In this document: positions 11,801 through 24,106 of the stretch, piece after piece
Position numbering within the stretch: the stretch's first letter is position 1
Layout: each line of letters starts with the position of its first letter
Assembly: GCA_946800325.1 (NCBI GenBank)
Contig: OX326956.1
Coordinates: forward strand, 24,154,356 to 24,218,355
DNA: 64,000 nucleotides
Source of the DNA: Luzula sylvatica
Lineage: Eukaryota > Streptophyta > Magnoliopsida > Poales > Juncaceae
Direction: 5' to 3'
Position numbers and translations under genes: made by a program
Notes under the pieces: model-generated
What the model was told of the DNA's origin: nothing
What the model saw: the letters and a program-made list of their open reading frames with translations, nothing else
Database searches by the model: none

Positions 11801-14800
11801 TTCGATTTTCATAAATTTAGGAGTAAAATAAAGACAATTTTTATATAACTACAATTCATTTTGATATAACAATCCTAAAAAAAAAAAAAAAAATCGGATC
11901 CGAGTTATCCGGGCCATACTCGGGTCGGGTGTGGCCGAGTCCGAGTCAACTCGGCCGAGTTTTTTTTGACTCGGCCGAGTCTCAGAACCATGATTTATAT
12001 TCTCTGAATATTAATCATGTCATTAATTCATTATACTAACGTATTTTTTTATTTTCTTGTAGTATCTCAATACAGCGGAGTTTGCAATGAGAGAAGAACT
12101 CTCACTTAAAGCTGCGATTCTAGCAGAGAAATTCGCTCCAGATCTTTCATGGTAATAAATAATTAACTATGAAATTCCCAAAATTAAATAAAGTAAAAAA
12201 ATCATTTTAAATATTATAAATCAAAATATTAATATGCATATTTATATACAGGTACGTTGATGTTATTCTTCAGTTGATAGATAAAGCAGGAGATTTTGTC
12301 AGTGACGATATTTGGTACCGTGTGGTTCAGTTTGTTACCAATAATGATGATTTACAGGTACATTATAATTATTTATCACATATTTATTTTTATTTCCTTA
12401 ATTTAACTTTTAATTAATATTTTAATTTTAATATTCTTTTAACAGCCATATGCAGCAGCAAAAGCAAGAGAATATCTGGACAAACCGGCCCTTCACGAAA
12501 CTATGGTCAAGGTACTCTTAATAATTTCTCTAGTATTATATTCCTTTAATTATTCTAAATAATAATTTAATAATAAATTATATGATGATAATAATAATGC
12601 AGGTTAGTGCATATTTGATTGGAGAATATGGCCACCTTTTGGCTCATAGACCAGGCTGTACACCAAAGGAGTTATTTCTTCTTCTCAATGATAAACTTCC
12701 TACTGTATCGTAAGTTTTATTTCTCAATTATTTTGTCAAAACATTAAAGTTAATTGACATATTTATTTAATGTGTTTATTTCAGGACGAACACAATTGCG
12801 ATTCTTCTTTCGAGTTATGCAAAGATATTGATGCACACTCAGCCTCCAGATCCTGAATTGCAAGGCCAAATCTGGCTTATTTTCAGAAAGTAAGTGATTA
12901 TTATTAATATTATTATGTCTTACATATATTTATTTTTTCTGTATACTCAGAAAGAAAAATGAATTTGATATCCATTTGCAGATATGAGAGCTATATTGAT
13001 GTGGAAATTCAGCAAAGAGCAGTTGAATATTTTGAGCTAAGTAAAAAGGGCCCAGCTTTAGCCGATATTTTGGCCGAAATGCCCAAATTCCCTGAACGGC
13101 AGGTAAATAATAAATTCCCATTTTCAAATTAATGTATGAAAAATAAATAAATCGAGTTAAATTTTCAATTCTAACTTATTTACGTATATCTACAGTCTGC
13201 ATTGCTGAAAAAAGCCGAAGATGCTGAGGTGGACACGGCAGAACAGAGCGCAATAAAACTCAGGAGCCAACAACAAACTTCCAACGCCTTAGTCGTGTCT
13301 TCGGATCCTCGACCTGTTAACGGATCTGCACCCGTTACCGGTCCTCAACTCAGCCTTGTTAGAATGCCCAGTGGTCCCGCCCAAAACTTGGTTTCTTTTC
13401 TCACTCTTTCCTTTTTTCTTTTCTTCATCTAATTTATAAAAAGAATATATTCGGTTAATTGATTAGAAAGAATTACACCTTCAACCCTACAAAACTTGAG
13501 AAATATTATAAATATCACCTCCTATAAATTGACAGTTTTTTTTGGGCAATGTGTAGGAGGAAAGTAGCCCGAGGGATCTGGAAATACCTCCAGAAAACGG
13601 TGCTGTAACCGAACCCATACCTGAACCAGCACCCGTTGAAGCTGAACCCGTACCCGTCGAACCCATACCCGTCAATCCCGAACCAACACCCGTACCCGTT
13701 AAGGCTGAACCGGCCGCCCCACCTGCACCGCCTCCCTCAGCAGCAGATCTACTAGTGGATCTATTGGGCCCTCTCATGATCGAGGGCCCACCAGCTCCTG
13801 CGGCTCAGCCAGCTTATAATCCGGCTCCTCCTCAGCCGGCTCCGGTTGTACATGAGCAACAAGGGATGGAACTGGGTCAAGAACTGGCTGGTGCGTTGGC
13901 TATTACTACTCTCGAGGATCAATCCAGCTCGGTTCAGGTATGTATATACTATATATATCATTTAATTATTTTTCAATGTAATATTTACTTGGTATTTTAT
14001 ATTTTATGTTTTGATTATGCAGCCTGTTGTGAACATATTAGAGAAGTTCCAACTGTTGTGCTTCAAAGATAGCGGAGTCTTGTACGAGGATCCATACATT
14101 CAGGTTTTTAAAATTCCCAATTTTAAAAACATTATATTTTATTAACTTCTGAAAAAATATATATATAAATATTGTGTTTTTATTTGAATAGATTGGAGTG
14201 AAGGCAGACTGGAGAGCACAGATTGGTCGCATTGTACTTTTCATGGGGAATAAAAACACGGCTCCTCTTTTGTCTGTGAATGCTCTTATTTTGCCTCCTG
14301 CTCATTTAAAAATGGAATTTTCGGCCGTTCCTGATACCATCCCTCCTAGAGCTCAGGTCAGTTTAAAAAAAACTCAAAATATCATATATACCCCCTCCAA
14401 ACTGTGAAATATTATTATTACCCCTCCAACTGTCCTCTTGTGGGGGTACATGTGAAACTATGTCTCTATTTATAATGACATGATAATGTTTATATGACAA
14501 TTATATGTTGTGAATAACAGGTGCAATGTCCACTTGAGATTACAAACCTTAAAGCAAGCAGAGACTTACCAGTCCTCGATTTCTCATATAAGTTCGGAAC
14601 CGCAATGGTACATCTATTTTATTTTATTTTACATACGAATATAATATTTTTTTATTACTTCTAATATTAGAAGAATAATTAATGTATTTTTAATTTGGGT
14701 AAAAACAAGGTCAATGCAAAGCTGAGACTGCCAGCTGTCCTGAACAAATTCTTGCAACCAATCGCTCTCACACCCGAAGAGTTCTTCCCTCAATGGAAAG

Positions 14801-15585
14801 CTATTGCTGCCCCTCCTTTAAAGCTTCAAGAAGTGGTATAATAATTTATTTATTTCACTTCAAATTTTAATTAATGTTAATTTATTTTATTATTTTTTAA
14901 CTTACGGTGTGAATTGAACAGGTTCGAGGCGTGAAACCAATGGCCCTTCCTGAAATGGCTAATTTATTTTTGAGTCTCCACATGGCTGTTACTCCTGGAC
15001 TCGTACATTTCTCCAACATTAAATATATAAATTTTTCCTGTTTGAAATTTTGAATTTTAAATTATATATTCTTGTGTATTAGGATACGAATCCAAACAAC
15101 TTGGTTGCTTGCACTACGTTCTATTCAGAAAGCACTCGCGCAATGCTTGGCCTGGTAAATAAACAAAATAGTATATTCTTAATTTTATTTGATAATAAAT
15201 TTTTTTTATAATAAAGTGCTAATAGAAGTTTGTATTAATGAAAATTATATAGGTTAGAGTTGAAACAGATCCTTCAGACAGAACACAGCTCAGGATGACC
15301 GTTGCCTCTGGAGATCCTCTCTTAACCTTCGAGTAAGTCTTTTATATATTTTTCTTAAAAGGGTCGGGTTTAATAGAATCTCGATCCATACCGCTAAGAT
15401 CTGCTTTTATGTTAATCAGATTGAAGGAGTTCATCAAAGAGAATTTAATAAGCATTCCAATGGCAATGGGTGTATCTTCCTCTCCAGTTTCACCTCAAGT
15501 GGGGGCCCCTCCAGTTCAGCCTCAGTCTCCGCCTGCTCCAGCTTCGTATAACGATCCAGGCGCCGCACTTGCTGGCCTTCTATGA
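8853..15585 (+). CDS. AP2A: AP-2 complex subunit alpha (alpha-adaptin), 26 exons
   Basis: Large subunit of the AP-2 clathrin adaptor, which links cargo and PI(4,5)P2 at the plasma membrane to clathrin during endocytosis. Exons: 8853-8984, 9474-9605, 9687-9812, 9913-9975, 10074-10171, 10341-10620, 10686-10778, 10843-10944, 11028-11125, 11229-11310, 12063-12151, 12252-12357, 12446-12511, 12603-12709, 12785-12889, 12982-13102, 13196-13390, 13557-13937, 14023-14103, 14192-14356, 14521-14607, 14710-14835, 14922-15002, 15083-15154, 15253-15332, 15420-15585. All junctions are GT-AG and in phase; total 1077 residues plus stop. The N-terminus ([19 protein letters not shown]) and the trunk are typical. 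A hinge of about residues 630-790 is rich in Pro/Glu, and the appendage (about 795 onward, with LYEDPYIQ and FFPQW blocks) closes the protein. It is somewhat longer than the roughly 1010 residues I recall for Arabidopsis, mainly in the hinge. No break is seen. Confidence 0.95.
10200..10290. repeat. Fragment of foldback-element family in intron 5
   Basis: The words gggtaaatatgata and gataaatatgtaaatcccc match an end of the foldback element at 7617-8282. It lies wholly inside the intron between the fifth and sixth adaptin exons. Confidence 0.5.
11333..11992. mobile_element. hAT-type MITE in intron 10 of alpha-adaptin
   Basis: Flanked by an exact 8-bp duplication, atttatat (11325-11332 and 11993-12000). 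The terminal inverted repeats are catggttctgaaactcgg and its partner with one difference. Sub-terminal parts repeat the word actcgg. No transposase frame. It makes intron 10 (752 bases) the longest of the gene without touching splice sites. Confidence 0.88.
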
Positions 15586-16340
15586 TTGGTTTTCTCCAGT
15601 GATCTCTCCAGTTATTTCTCCAGTTCATTAAGGGGGGCTGGTGGAGTGAAGAATGGTTATTTTTTTTGTAATGGCCCTTTATAGTTTCTCTAATTGAATG
15701 TCTTTTCTTTTACTTTATTTGAGGGAAGTTTTTTTAATTTTTTTTGGGACTTTTGTTTCGAAGTCCCTTGTAATAGCGGTATTTGTCTGTCTGTGTGTAA
15801 GCTTGATTTTTCTTTCTCTTTGTTTTTACTATAAAATCTGTTTTCCTTTGTGGGGTTAAGTCGAGAGTAGCGAATAATTTTAGCTCGTGTGATTATTATT
15901 ATTTTGTGTTTTAGTCATTGCAAAAATCCGTTGTAAAAGCTTTTATTTCTTGATATTGACCCATTTATTTGTAGTATCAAAGTCCTAGCGAGAATATTAT
16001 TTTGCAACATTAATTTTCTAGTGTGTGGCATTTAAGTATTTGGTCTTAATTATAAGTGGCATGAATATGTTTTCTTACCCATAATATTGACCAGTCGACT
16101 TTATATAAATCAATATATTGTTCACATTTAACCGGGCTCGTGCAAAAAAATACGAATAAGCATAATAAAAGTACTAAAATAATATGAAGAATAATAATAG
16201 GTTTGTCGTTGAGGACAGTGGGGGGGATAAGATCATAAGAAGATGTTAAAAGCCGTTGGATGAAGATCTGACGGTTGAGAAAAGGACAAAGAGAACAGAC
16301 AAGACGAAAGGACTGGGATATGGGAACCTAATAAAAGACA
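15586..16340 (+). other. 3' untranslated region and downstream flank of alpha-adaptin
   Basis: The T-rich sequence after the stop, with several ttgtaa/aataat-like poly-A contexts up to about 15950, is presumably the 3' UTR. After that I see no gene. Confidence 0.4.
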
Positions 16341-17340
16341 GAGGCGTGGGTGGGTGTGAGTGAGTCTCGCCACCGTTTCTCACGTTTACTTCATTCAAGA
16401 ATGAGTAGTGAGGACTCTGACAGAGGGTACAGTGTTTGTTATTTGTTATTTGTTGGTGTTGTTGATAAAAAAAAATGTTGGAGCTATCCCAAATTCTCTT
16501 TTAAAAATCTCGATGACGTGAATAAAATTTAACATCTTAAAAATTAACGTTTTAATTTATTAAATTATAAATTAATATAGTTAAACAATAAATTATAATG
16601 TCAAATCATAAATTATGATATATAATTAAAATTTTAAAAAAAATTATCATGTTATCAAGAAATGTGGAGGAGAAATCTAGGAGGTATACATCACTCCTCA
16701 ATATAAAAATACATCACGTGATAAGATAACTTATGAGCCGTGTGAGCAGGCGGCTTGGCTTGGTTTTTGTTGAGCCGGGTCAGTTGGCTTGGCTCGGAAT
16801 CTTCTGTGTTATGCTTTTCTGGGATATTTTATGAGATTTATTTTGTATTAGTTGTCACTTTAGTGAAGGACGGATTCAAGAGAGAGTATTAATTAGTTTA
16901 ATTATTAGATTAGATTCGGAGAATCACAAATTAATAAAATTACCTAAGGGTCTGAAATTTATATAAAAAGTAAGAATGGGTTAACAAGAGAACTATATTA
17001 AAAATATTATTTTCTTATTTGAACAGGTCATTAATTTTGCACCATATTGTTTTTTACTTGAATGTCAATTGAACAAAAAATGTATATAAAAGCCACAATT
17101 TTATTTATTTATTATTTTATCTGTTGTTTTTATATTTCATAAATATTGAATAATATGAGATTTATTCTTACAATTAAATTTTTGAATATGGTAAAAGTCA
17201 AGTTCTTTCAAAAAGAATAACAAATATGAATTACAAATTACAATTTTTGTCGTAACGGTGGATAATTATTGCAAAGATAGTGAAGATGAAGGTGCAATAA
17301 CTAGTACTGAATCGGAATTTTAAGGGGAAAATGATGAAAT

Positions 17341-17675
17341 TAGGGTTGTCAACGAACGTACATGTTTTTTCGAGTATTACTCGTTATCCGTAAAAAAAAT
17401 GCATGATTTGGTAAAATATTGGAAATTTCAAGATGGTTAAACTTTGAAATTTTTTAAAAATTAAAAAATGGGTTCGGGTACGGGATCCCGTGGGTAAATT
17501 GATACAAATTAAGTGAAATGATATTTTTAAATTAAAGTACCAAATGGATACTACTCGACTCGAATCCCGTACCCCGACTCAAACCCAATGTGGATATTTA
17601 TTTTTCGGGTTTTGCTCGTCTCGTTTGAGTCGGGTATCCGCGAGTATGAGTTTACCCGCCTCGTTAACAACTCTA
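17341..17675. mobile_element. hAT-like MITE
   Basis: Ends tagggttgtcaacgaa and its near-inverse (cctcgttaacaactcta), flanked by atgaaat on both sides (17334-17340, 17676-17682). The interior has iterated cgggta/actcg words. Noncoding. Confidence 0.65.
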
Positions 17676-17787
17676 ATGAAATCAATTTGTGACTCAAAAA
17701 AGATGGAGAAGATTAATCTGAATCCTCCGAGTTGAAACTTCACATGAAAAAAATACCAAATAATAATCGATGATGAACACCAATTGT

Positions 17788-17880
17788 CCCATGGTCTAGT
17801 AGTAAAGTGTTTGGATCAAGATATCAAAGACCAAGGGTTCAATCCCCATTGATATCACAAATAAATAAAAAAATAAAACC
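17788..17880 (+). mobile_element. tRNA-derived SINE fragment
   Basis: An A-box-like tggtctagtagtaaagtg at 17792 and a B-box-like gggttcaatcc at 17834 are spaced as in a tRNA gene. The arms do not fold into a cloverleaf and an A-rich tail follows, so this is a SINE head rather than a tRNA gene. Confidence 0.55.
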
Positions 17881-18566
17881 AATAATATATTAATGTTTCA
17901 TGAATTAGATTTCACTTCAAAAAAAAAAAAAATCGATGATGAACGGATGATCCTCGAAAGCATAATATGTTAATGATATTTAAACAAGAGGAAAAGTCTT
18001 GTATTATAGTTATACATGCATAAAGTTATAAACACAACTTTCTATAATATATTTGAAAATTAATGCCATTGTTATTGCATAAAATTAGGAACACAAATTC
18101 TACAATATATTTAGAAAATTAATGGCACAAGGTGTATTATTATTATTTGTATGATGGATTAATTTTTTTTCTTAATTATTTGTCCTATTTATATATTTCA
18201 GTATATAGGACAAAAAACATTCATAGAATCGATATAACTTTTTTTTCCTTGTCGAGAGCTCCATAATATTGTGCACGAATCTTTACATATAATCCATGAT
18301 AATATTTGAACATACAACATCTCGTTAGAGAGACAATTATTCTTCTAATAAGTTACATGATTTTATATGATATTTAGTTGTTTTGTTGTAAATATATTTA
18401 TTTTTAATCATGTAAAATCATGTGTTTAAAAAACAAATGTTATGATTGACGATTAGCGGGAGAAGAGGTCAGGTCTTCACTCATCCTCGCTCTTGGATCC
18501 GCCTATGCATATTATATACAACTATTGATAGAATTCTCACATTTATTTTTCCGAGATTTTATTTAG

Positions 18567-19594
18567 GAGCATTTATGCATGTAACTCTGTGTACAAATAA
18601 AATTTGAAAAATAATCCGGTTTCGAAAGATATTCCAAAACTAATCCAAACCCGATTTTAAAATCCCGGTAACATCTGATTTTAAAAACCCGATTGATTAG
18701 TTAAACTAAAATACGATTAAGACTGTACTTGAAAAAATAATTGAAAAACTGACCGGATTTATAAAATCCGGTATTGAATTCAATTGAAAAACTGACCGAA
18801 TTTATAAAACCCGGTATTGAATTCAATTCATATAAAACATTTGTCCCCAAATTCTACCCATATATTTTTTATATTTTAGTTAATACATAAAATTAACATA
18901 ATAATTAACACATGTCATATAATTAACAATTAATTTAATACATAATTAAATTTGGTTTGAATTCATAAATTAAAATAAACATTAATTAATTATCAATGAT
19001 TATTTTTTAATTATTATGTTAATTAAGTGTGTTAATTCGAATATAGAGAATTCGGCGGAAAAAACTTGGGGAATAGTAAATTTCTTTTTTTTAATAACAT
19101 GAACTGAACAAATAAAGTGAAAATTTTACTTTTCCTCAAGTTTTCCCCGCCGAATTCTCTATATTGGTATTAACACAATTAATTAACATAATAATTAAAA
19201 AATATATCATTAATTATTAATTAATATTGATTTAAATTTAAAAATTCAAATGAATGTTAATTATATATAATTAATTGTTAATTATATAAAATGTATTAAT
19301 TATTATGTCAATTAAATATGTTGATTAGAATATAAAAATTATAGGAGTAAAATTCGGGAACAAATACTTTTTTTTCCAGTTCAATTGTTCACCACCGGGT
19401 TTATAAACCCGGTCCTTTTTTTAATTATATCACAACAGACTTGATCAAAGTTTAACTTAACTAATCAATCGGGGTTTTCAAATTAGATGCTACCGGAATT
19501 TTAAAATCCGATTTGGATTAGTTTTGAAATATTTTTCGAAAACGAATTATTTTTCGAATTTTATTTTCATACATGATTACATGCAGAAATGCTC
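18567..19594. mobile_element. Large foldback element (about 1 kb palindrome)
   Basis: The outer arms 18567-18735 and 19430-19594 are inverted copies of each other (caaaactaatccaaa, gattgattagttaa). The inner arms, around atagagaattcggcgg at 19043 and its inverse near 19150, close on a loop of under 100 bases. The left arm also holds a direct duplication of about 46 bp (ttgaaaaactgaccg, 18744 and 18783). A transcript would be a very long hairpin. Noncoding. Confidence 0.75.
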
Positions 19595-20154
19595 TTTTTA
19601 ATTATTTATTAACGGAAAAAGTTAACGTGATATTCAATTCAATAATTAACTGACCCGTGAAAGATGAATATTATTTAAGGAAAAAAGAATTATATCGTAT
19701 AAATACTTAGTTTAGTACTTAATAGTTAATAACTTAATACTATTAACTTGTTAGCAGCACTCAATATAAATATAAGAGTTATTATTTTGTTTTGACAATT
19801 GACTTCATTTCTAGCTTGACTTGCACAATGCAAATATAAAAAGTAAGCGTGTCATTAAAAAAATTACAAGATGAAAATCTTCCCAGTCATGGCAAATAAA
19901 ATAGTTAATTTCCACCGGCTCGGCTTAAATACAGCTTAATTAAGACGCTTTAATGATAAGACTAGTTTATTTTACCGTGAAAAGTAGTTGGAACAGGATA
20001 ACTACTTACATAAAGGTCATATCATACTCCCGGTCCACATAAACCATATCAACCTTACTTTCCGTACCTCCTCTGAAAACTGCCCACGTCGTGCACCGGA
20101 TACATCCAGTATTTCTACCCCTCGGGGCCTCACGGTGAAGAGGTGGATTTCTGT

Positions 20155-20166
20155 GTATAAATAAAC
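20155..20166 (+). promoter_or_regulatory. TATA box of the Cys/His-rich gene
   Basis: gtataaataaac lies just upstream of a pyrimidine-rich start region, before the 5' leader and the leader intron of the gene at 21066. Confidence 0.5.
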
Positions 20167-20297
20167 CACCCCACCCTCCTCATTTTAGTTGTTAATTTCT
20201 TTATTGACACGCGGCGTAAAGGAGATTTTCAGACGAGAAGTTTTCGGATCTGCGAAGGATTTTTTTGGCTTTATCTTCAGATTTTTAATCAATTCAA

Positions 20298-21058
20298 GTA
20301 AGTTTTTGCTTTTAATTTTTTAAAAAATTTCAGTGCGATTCACACAATTTGGTTTATTTATGTGTGAATTTGGATTTGGAAAGGGTTAATTGTTTGATTT
20401 TTTAGGGTTTTGCGTTTTTTTAAGGTTTTGAAAGGGGATAACTGTTAAATCCTGGAGTTCTTGTTGATTTTGTTTAGTTTTGACATCGATCTGGTATTTT
20501 TTGTGATTTTGAATCAGTTTTTGCTGTTGATCGCTTATCGTTTTTTAAAAAATTCAAAACTGTTTTTGGTAGATTTTTTGTTTGTAAATTTGTGAATTAG
20601 TATTGTTTATACTTTATTAGGATAAATAAATCTTTCGTAAGAAAGACAAAAATAGTTAAATAAAGCAAACGTTGTATCATCTTTTTTGGCTGGGGTTCTC
20701 GTGGTGTAGCGATCTGTGTAGCAATTAGCTAATCTGTGGGTCCTACATGCAAAACCCTAGCCATTTTGGCGTCCACAGTGATATACTGCACGAATCTCTA
20801 CACAGATTACTCTATATGAAACCCAGCCTCATAGATCCATTGCTCAAAGCTCCAATTTAGTCGTCAATGCTCCTGATCTTTGTTCCCCATTGCTAATTAT
20901 TCGTTAAACCTCTTCAAAATCAGCGTTCTTCTTGATTTCTTGTGTATTAATGCAATTAAGCAAGCCTTAAACCCCAATCACTATCACTAGAAACAATTCA
21001 GCTGTTAAAAAACCAACAATCTGATTGTAAAGAAAGCTGGGTTTCTTTGGAATTGCAG
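20298..21058 (+). other. Intron in the 5' leader
   Basis: Donor tcaa|gtaagt at 20298 and acceptor attgcag at 21058, eight bases before the start codon. The first part is T-rich, typical of plant introns. Leader introns commonly raise expression. It contains a MITE-like segment at 20688-20828. Confidence 0.6.
20688..20828. mobile_element. MITE-like segment inside the leader intron
   Basis: The ends ggctggg and cccagcc are inverted, and a second inverted pair (atctgtgtag / ctacacagat) lies about 25 bases inside. No certain target duplication was found. Confidence 0.45.
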
Positions 21059-21065
21059 AAAGAAC

Positions 21066-21524
21066 ATGGAGCTCTTCGGCAAGCCTGTGATTGTATCTGA
21101 ACAAAACCATGCAATTTTCCTCTCCAGCATTCTCAACCCTGAAGGACCCGTCTCAGCTCACAAGTGCGACTTTCGATGCAAGAACGAGCACATTTTCGGC
21201 AACATGTACCGCTGCAGGGTCACTAACCAGACTCACATTTGCGACAAGAATTGCGACCAGAGGATTCTCTATGACAACCACAGTTCTCTCTGTAGGGTTA
21301 GTGGACAGGTGTTCCCTCTCTCTCCTCTCGAGGCTCAGGCCGTGAGAGGTGTCAGGAGGAAGCTCGATGGGTCGAGCGGGTCCGACGGGTCGAGCGGGTT
21401 TGATGGGGGTTGTGGGTTCAACAAGCGTAGAAGGGGGAATAGGGCTCAGTCTCCATTTGAGAGGTCTTACACTGTGGTTTCGCCTATTTCGAGCCAAGTT
21501 GGAGACGGAATGGATATGAGCTGA
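21066..21524 (+). CDS. Short conserved-looking Cys/His-rich protein, function unknown
   Basis: The coding part is one exon of 152 residues, starting at the first ATG after the leader-intron acceptor. Residues 32-76 hold H32, C34, C38, H42, C50, H57, C59, C63, H72 and C76, enough for two zinc sites. Around them are blocks such as NEHIFGNMYRC and HICDKNCDQRI, which look strongly constrained. The tail (about 100-152) is low complexity (Ser/Gly/Asp repeats) followed by the basic KRRRGNR, a possible nuclear signal. I do not recognise a named family. A zinc-binding, possibly nuclear role is an inference from composition. Codon choice is GC-richer than the surroundings, as expected for a real exon. 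Confidence 0.75.
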   Translation: MELFGKPVIVSEQNHAIFLSSILNPEGPVSAHKCDFRCKNEHIFGNMYRCRVTNQTHICDKNCDQRILYDNHSSLCRVSGQVFPLSPLEAQAVRGVRRKLDGSSGSDGSSGFDGGCGFNKRRRGNRAQSPFERSYTVVSPISSQVGDGMDMS

Positions 21525-21969
21525 AGCGTGTTGCTCTTCTAGTCGCGTATTGAGTCTTGACTACCGCCAAATCGTACTAGTACTGTTTTTTTTTCTTTCT
21601 TTTTTTCTATCTTGATATGAACTATGTGTCGATCTCTCTTTTGACTATGGATGGCCGATATAAACTGTTATGGCCTTGTGATGTGATGAGTAAACGTGGG
21701 TTTTATAAACGCGGAATGTAGTAGCAGTTATTTTCGAAATTCTATGTTCTAATTATGCAGCGTTTCTCTGATCTCTCTAATTTTACTTCGTTTTTTCAAT
21801 TTTTTTTAATATTTTTTATAAGGTTCGGTTTATATTGGTGCTAATGCATGCTGTTTATTGGCATATCTTATTTATTTTATTTATTTAATTTCCTTAATTG
21901 TTAGCAATAAATTTATGTAATGTAACTGTACTGGGTTGGACAAAGACTCATTTATATTTGAGAGGGGCT

Positions 21970-23425
21970 TTTTTGTAATATAAAATTTGAATTGACAGGT
22001 TCGTCGATCGGGTAAAAAATTAGTATTGTTATTTAATATTTTAAACCAATTTCGAGTTATTACTGACTGAATTTTTTTTCTTCTTTTTTACCCTTGATTT
22101 GGGTTTGTTTTGCAGGATCTTGCAGATAAATTACTATTATTTATTTATTTATTATTTTCTTTGAAATTTTCCTGGTTAATTTGATTGAAAATAAACTAAT
22201 TCGTTAAAATTCTTTTTTCAGATCAATTGAGACACTCGAATATTGTCAATGGAAAGACTGGATCTCATCTCGATGTGGTGATTCGCAATTTACCAACTGA
22301 TAAATAAGGTTCGTATATTATTTTTTATAATATTATAGACAAAATCTTCTCTTAATTTTGTCTTGTTAAATTTCTCTAAATGTTATTATCAGCTTAATTC
22401 GAACAAATTGCGCGGACTCATCCTTCATTGTTGTTGAACAATTGAAATTAAGTCGAAGCAGCTACAAAATAAGAATTTTTTTATCAGAAGCTTTTCTTCC
22501 TGGATATTGTTAATAGGATATTTTTTGTCATTTTTTTTTTCTTTAATTCAAATGGTGATCGAATTGCGTACATTTCAAAATTAATTTATACATCCATATA
22601 ATGTGTATATTTACTGCTCATTATTCTACTATTTACAAATTGTAATTCATGATAATTATGTAAAGTAATTTGAGAAATTGAATGGTTAATTTTTGGTTCC
22701 TTATAAAGGTATATAATATTGATTTGTAGTATATATACACCTCTTATTTCTTTATATATTTACAAAAAATACCAAATTACCCTTAATCAATTACTTCTTA
22801 TTAATGTGTATATAAGTGAGAAATGCGGGTAGTTTAGGTAATTTGTGAAAATTTAGAGATTAATTATTTTGATGATATTGTCATATTTTGTTGGAGCATC
22901 CTTAGTATTCAAATTTCAAAGAGATCCGTGACATTTGTGGTCCTGTAGCAATAGTTGTACAAATAACACCGTATTCTTTGAATAACATTGTAAAAGTTAC
23001 AAAAATAATAAATTATACAAGACATGAAAAATATATATACAACTATGAGAATGACATATGTTAATGAAATTTTTTATTTTAAGGCATGTTTCTCAATGAG
23101 AGATATATATTCTAATATTGTGTAATATTGCCATATTATTTTCTGCCCTTGTCTATACATGGTGTAGGCTTGTCAGAGGTGGCAAGATCCGGTGGACTTA
23201 GTCCCACAGAGACCACCATTGGGGGCGTCGTGACAGATTGTTCTCTATAATAATTTCGAAGGTACTCGTTATATAGATTAAATATTTAAATAATAACCTA
23301 TCAAGATGAATTTGATTCAAAAACAAGTGGTAATTCCTAGTTATACATAAAGCCTTTAAACGATGATCCTTTCGAACCGAGCAAAAAATATACTTCGGTT
23401 TTTACGAAGCCGTTTCTAACATCTT
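21970..23425 (+). repeat. Fibrillin-downstream module, copy 1
   Basis: This stretch aligns in order with 37670-39600 and, in parts, with 41560-43320 and 44460-44640. Landmarks are gaattgacaggttcg(t/c)cgatc, a block at 22230-22310 that reads in one frame as SNIVNGKTGSHLDVV, gcgcggactcat at 22410, and catttgtggtcctgtag at 22937. Some landmarks sit beside good splice-site sequences, so an unidentified spliced gene or RNA may underlie the module. Here it lies without a fibrillin body upstream. Confidence 0.6.
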
Positions 23426-23623
23426 CTTCATTTTGCATTGATCTCCTCCAATTTCTTATCATCAAGCATTTAACGAAAAATAAATTAAAAACATTATAAA
23501 AGTTGTAAATTGATACTATATTATTTTGTCAATCATTCACAAATATAAAGAAAACAATGACCTATCGGCCCTGTCAAGCATGACTTGAAAGAGGGGCAGA
23601 TTATTTCATAACTATATTAATTG

Positions 23624-24106
23624 TAGAGGTGGCAAATCGGGTGGGTCGGGTAATAATCGGGTGGGTATTTTCGGGTTCGGGTCATTTTTATGTTCGGGTT
23701 ATTTTCGGGTGAAGTTAAGTCGGATCGGGTCGGGTTGTGTTCGGGTTTTATTTTTGCCGGGTTCTTTTCGGGTTAAATTGTGTGTTCGGGTCAGATTCTT
23801 CGGGTTCGGGTTATGTCGGGTTTGAATTAATACAGTTGCGGACAAAAATAATAACTAAATTTTCAAATTATACGATTTGATTCAACTAGTAAATTCGGGT
23901 TATATTCGGGTCTCGGGTTACTCGGTTTCGGATCGGGTCGAGTTCGGGTAACATATAAAACATCTACTTTCGGGTTCGGGTTATTTAGTCCCGGGTCGGT
24001 CCGAGTCGGGTTGTTTGATTTTCGTAAATTTTGTCTAGTCGGGTCGGGTCGGGCTTCAGGTTACTCGGGTCGGTTTTTCGGGTTCGGGTCAACTTTGCCG
24101 GCTCTA
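23624..24106. mobile_element. hAT-type MITE filled with cgggt repeats
   Basis: Exact 8-bp duplication attaattg at 23616-23623 and 24107-24114. Ends tagaggtggcaaa and tagagccggcaaa (inverted). The interior repeats tcgggt/ttcgggt dozens of times. No transposase. Confidence 0.85.

Noticed and set aside
13487..13777. Gly/Ser-rich minus-strand frame of 96 residues
   Set aside because: Antisense shadow of the Pro/Glu-rich exon 18 of alpha-adaptin.
21153..21497. 114-residue minus-strand frame
   Set aside because: Antisense shadow of the Cys/His-rich gene, whose sense strand has the leader intron and constrained motifs.
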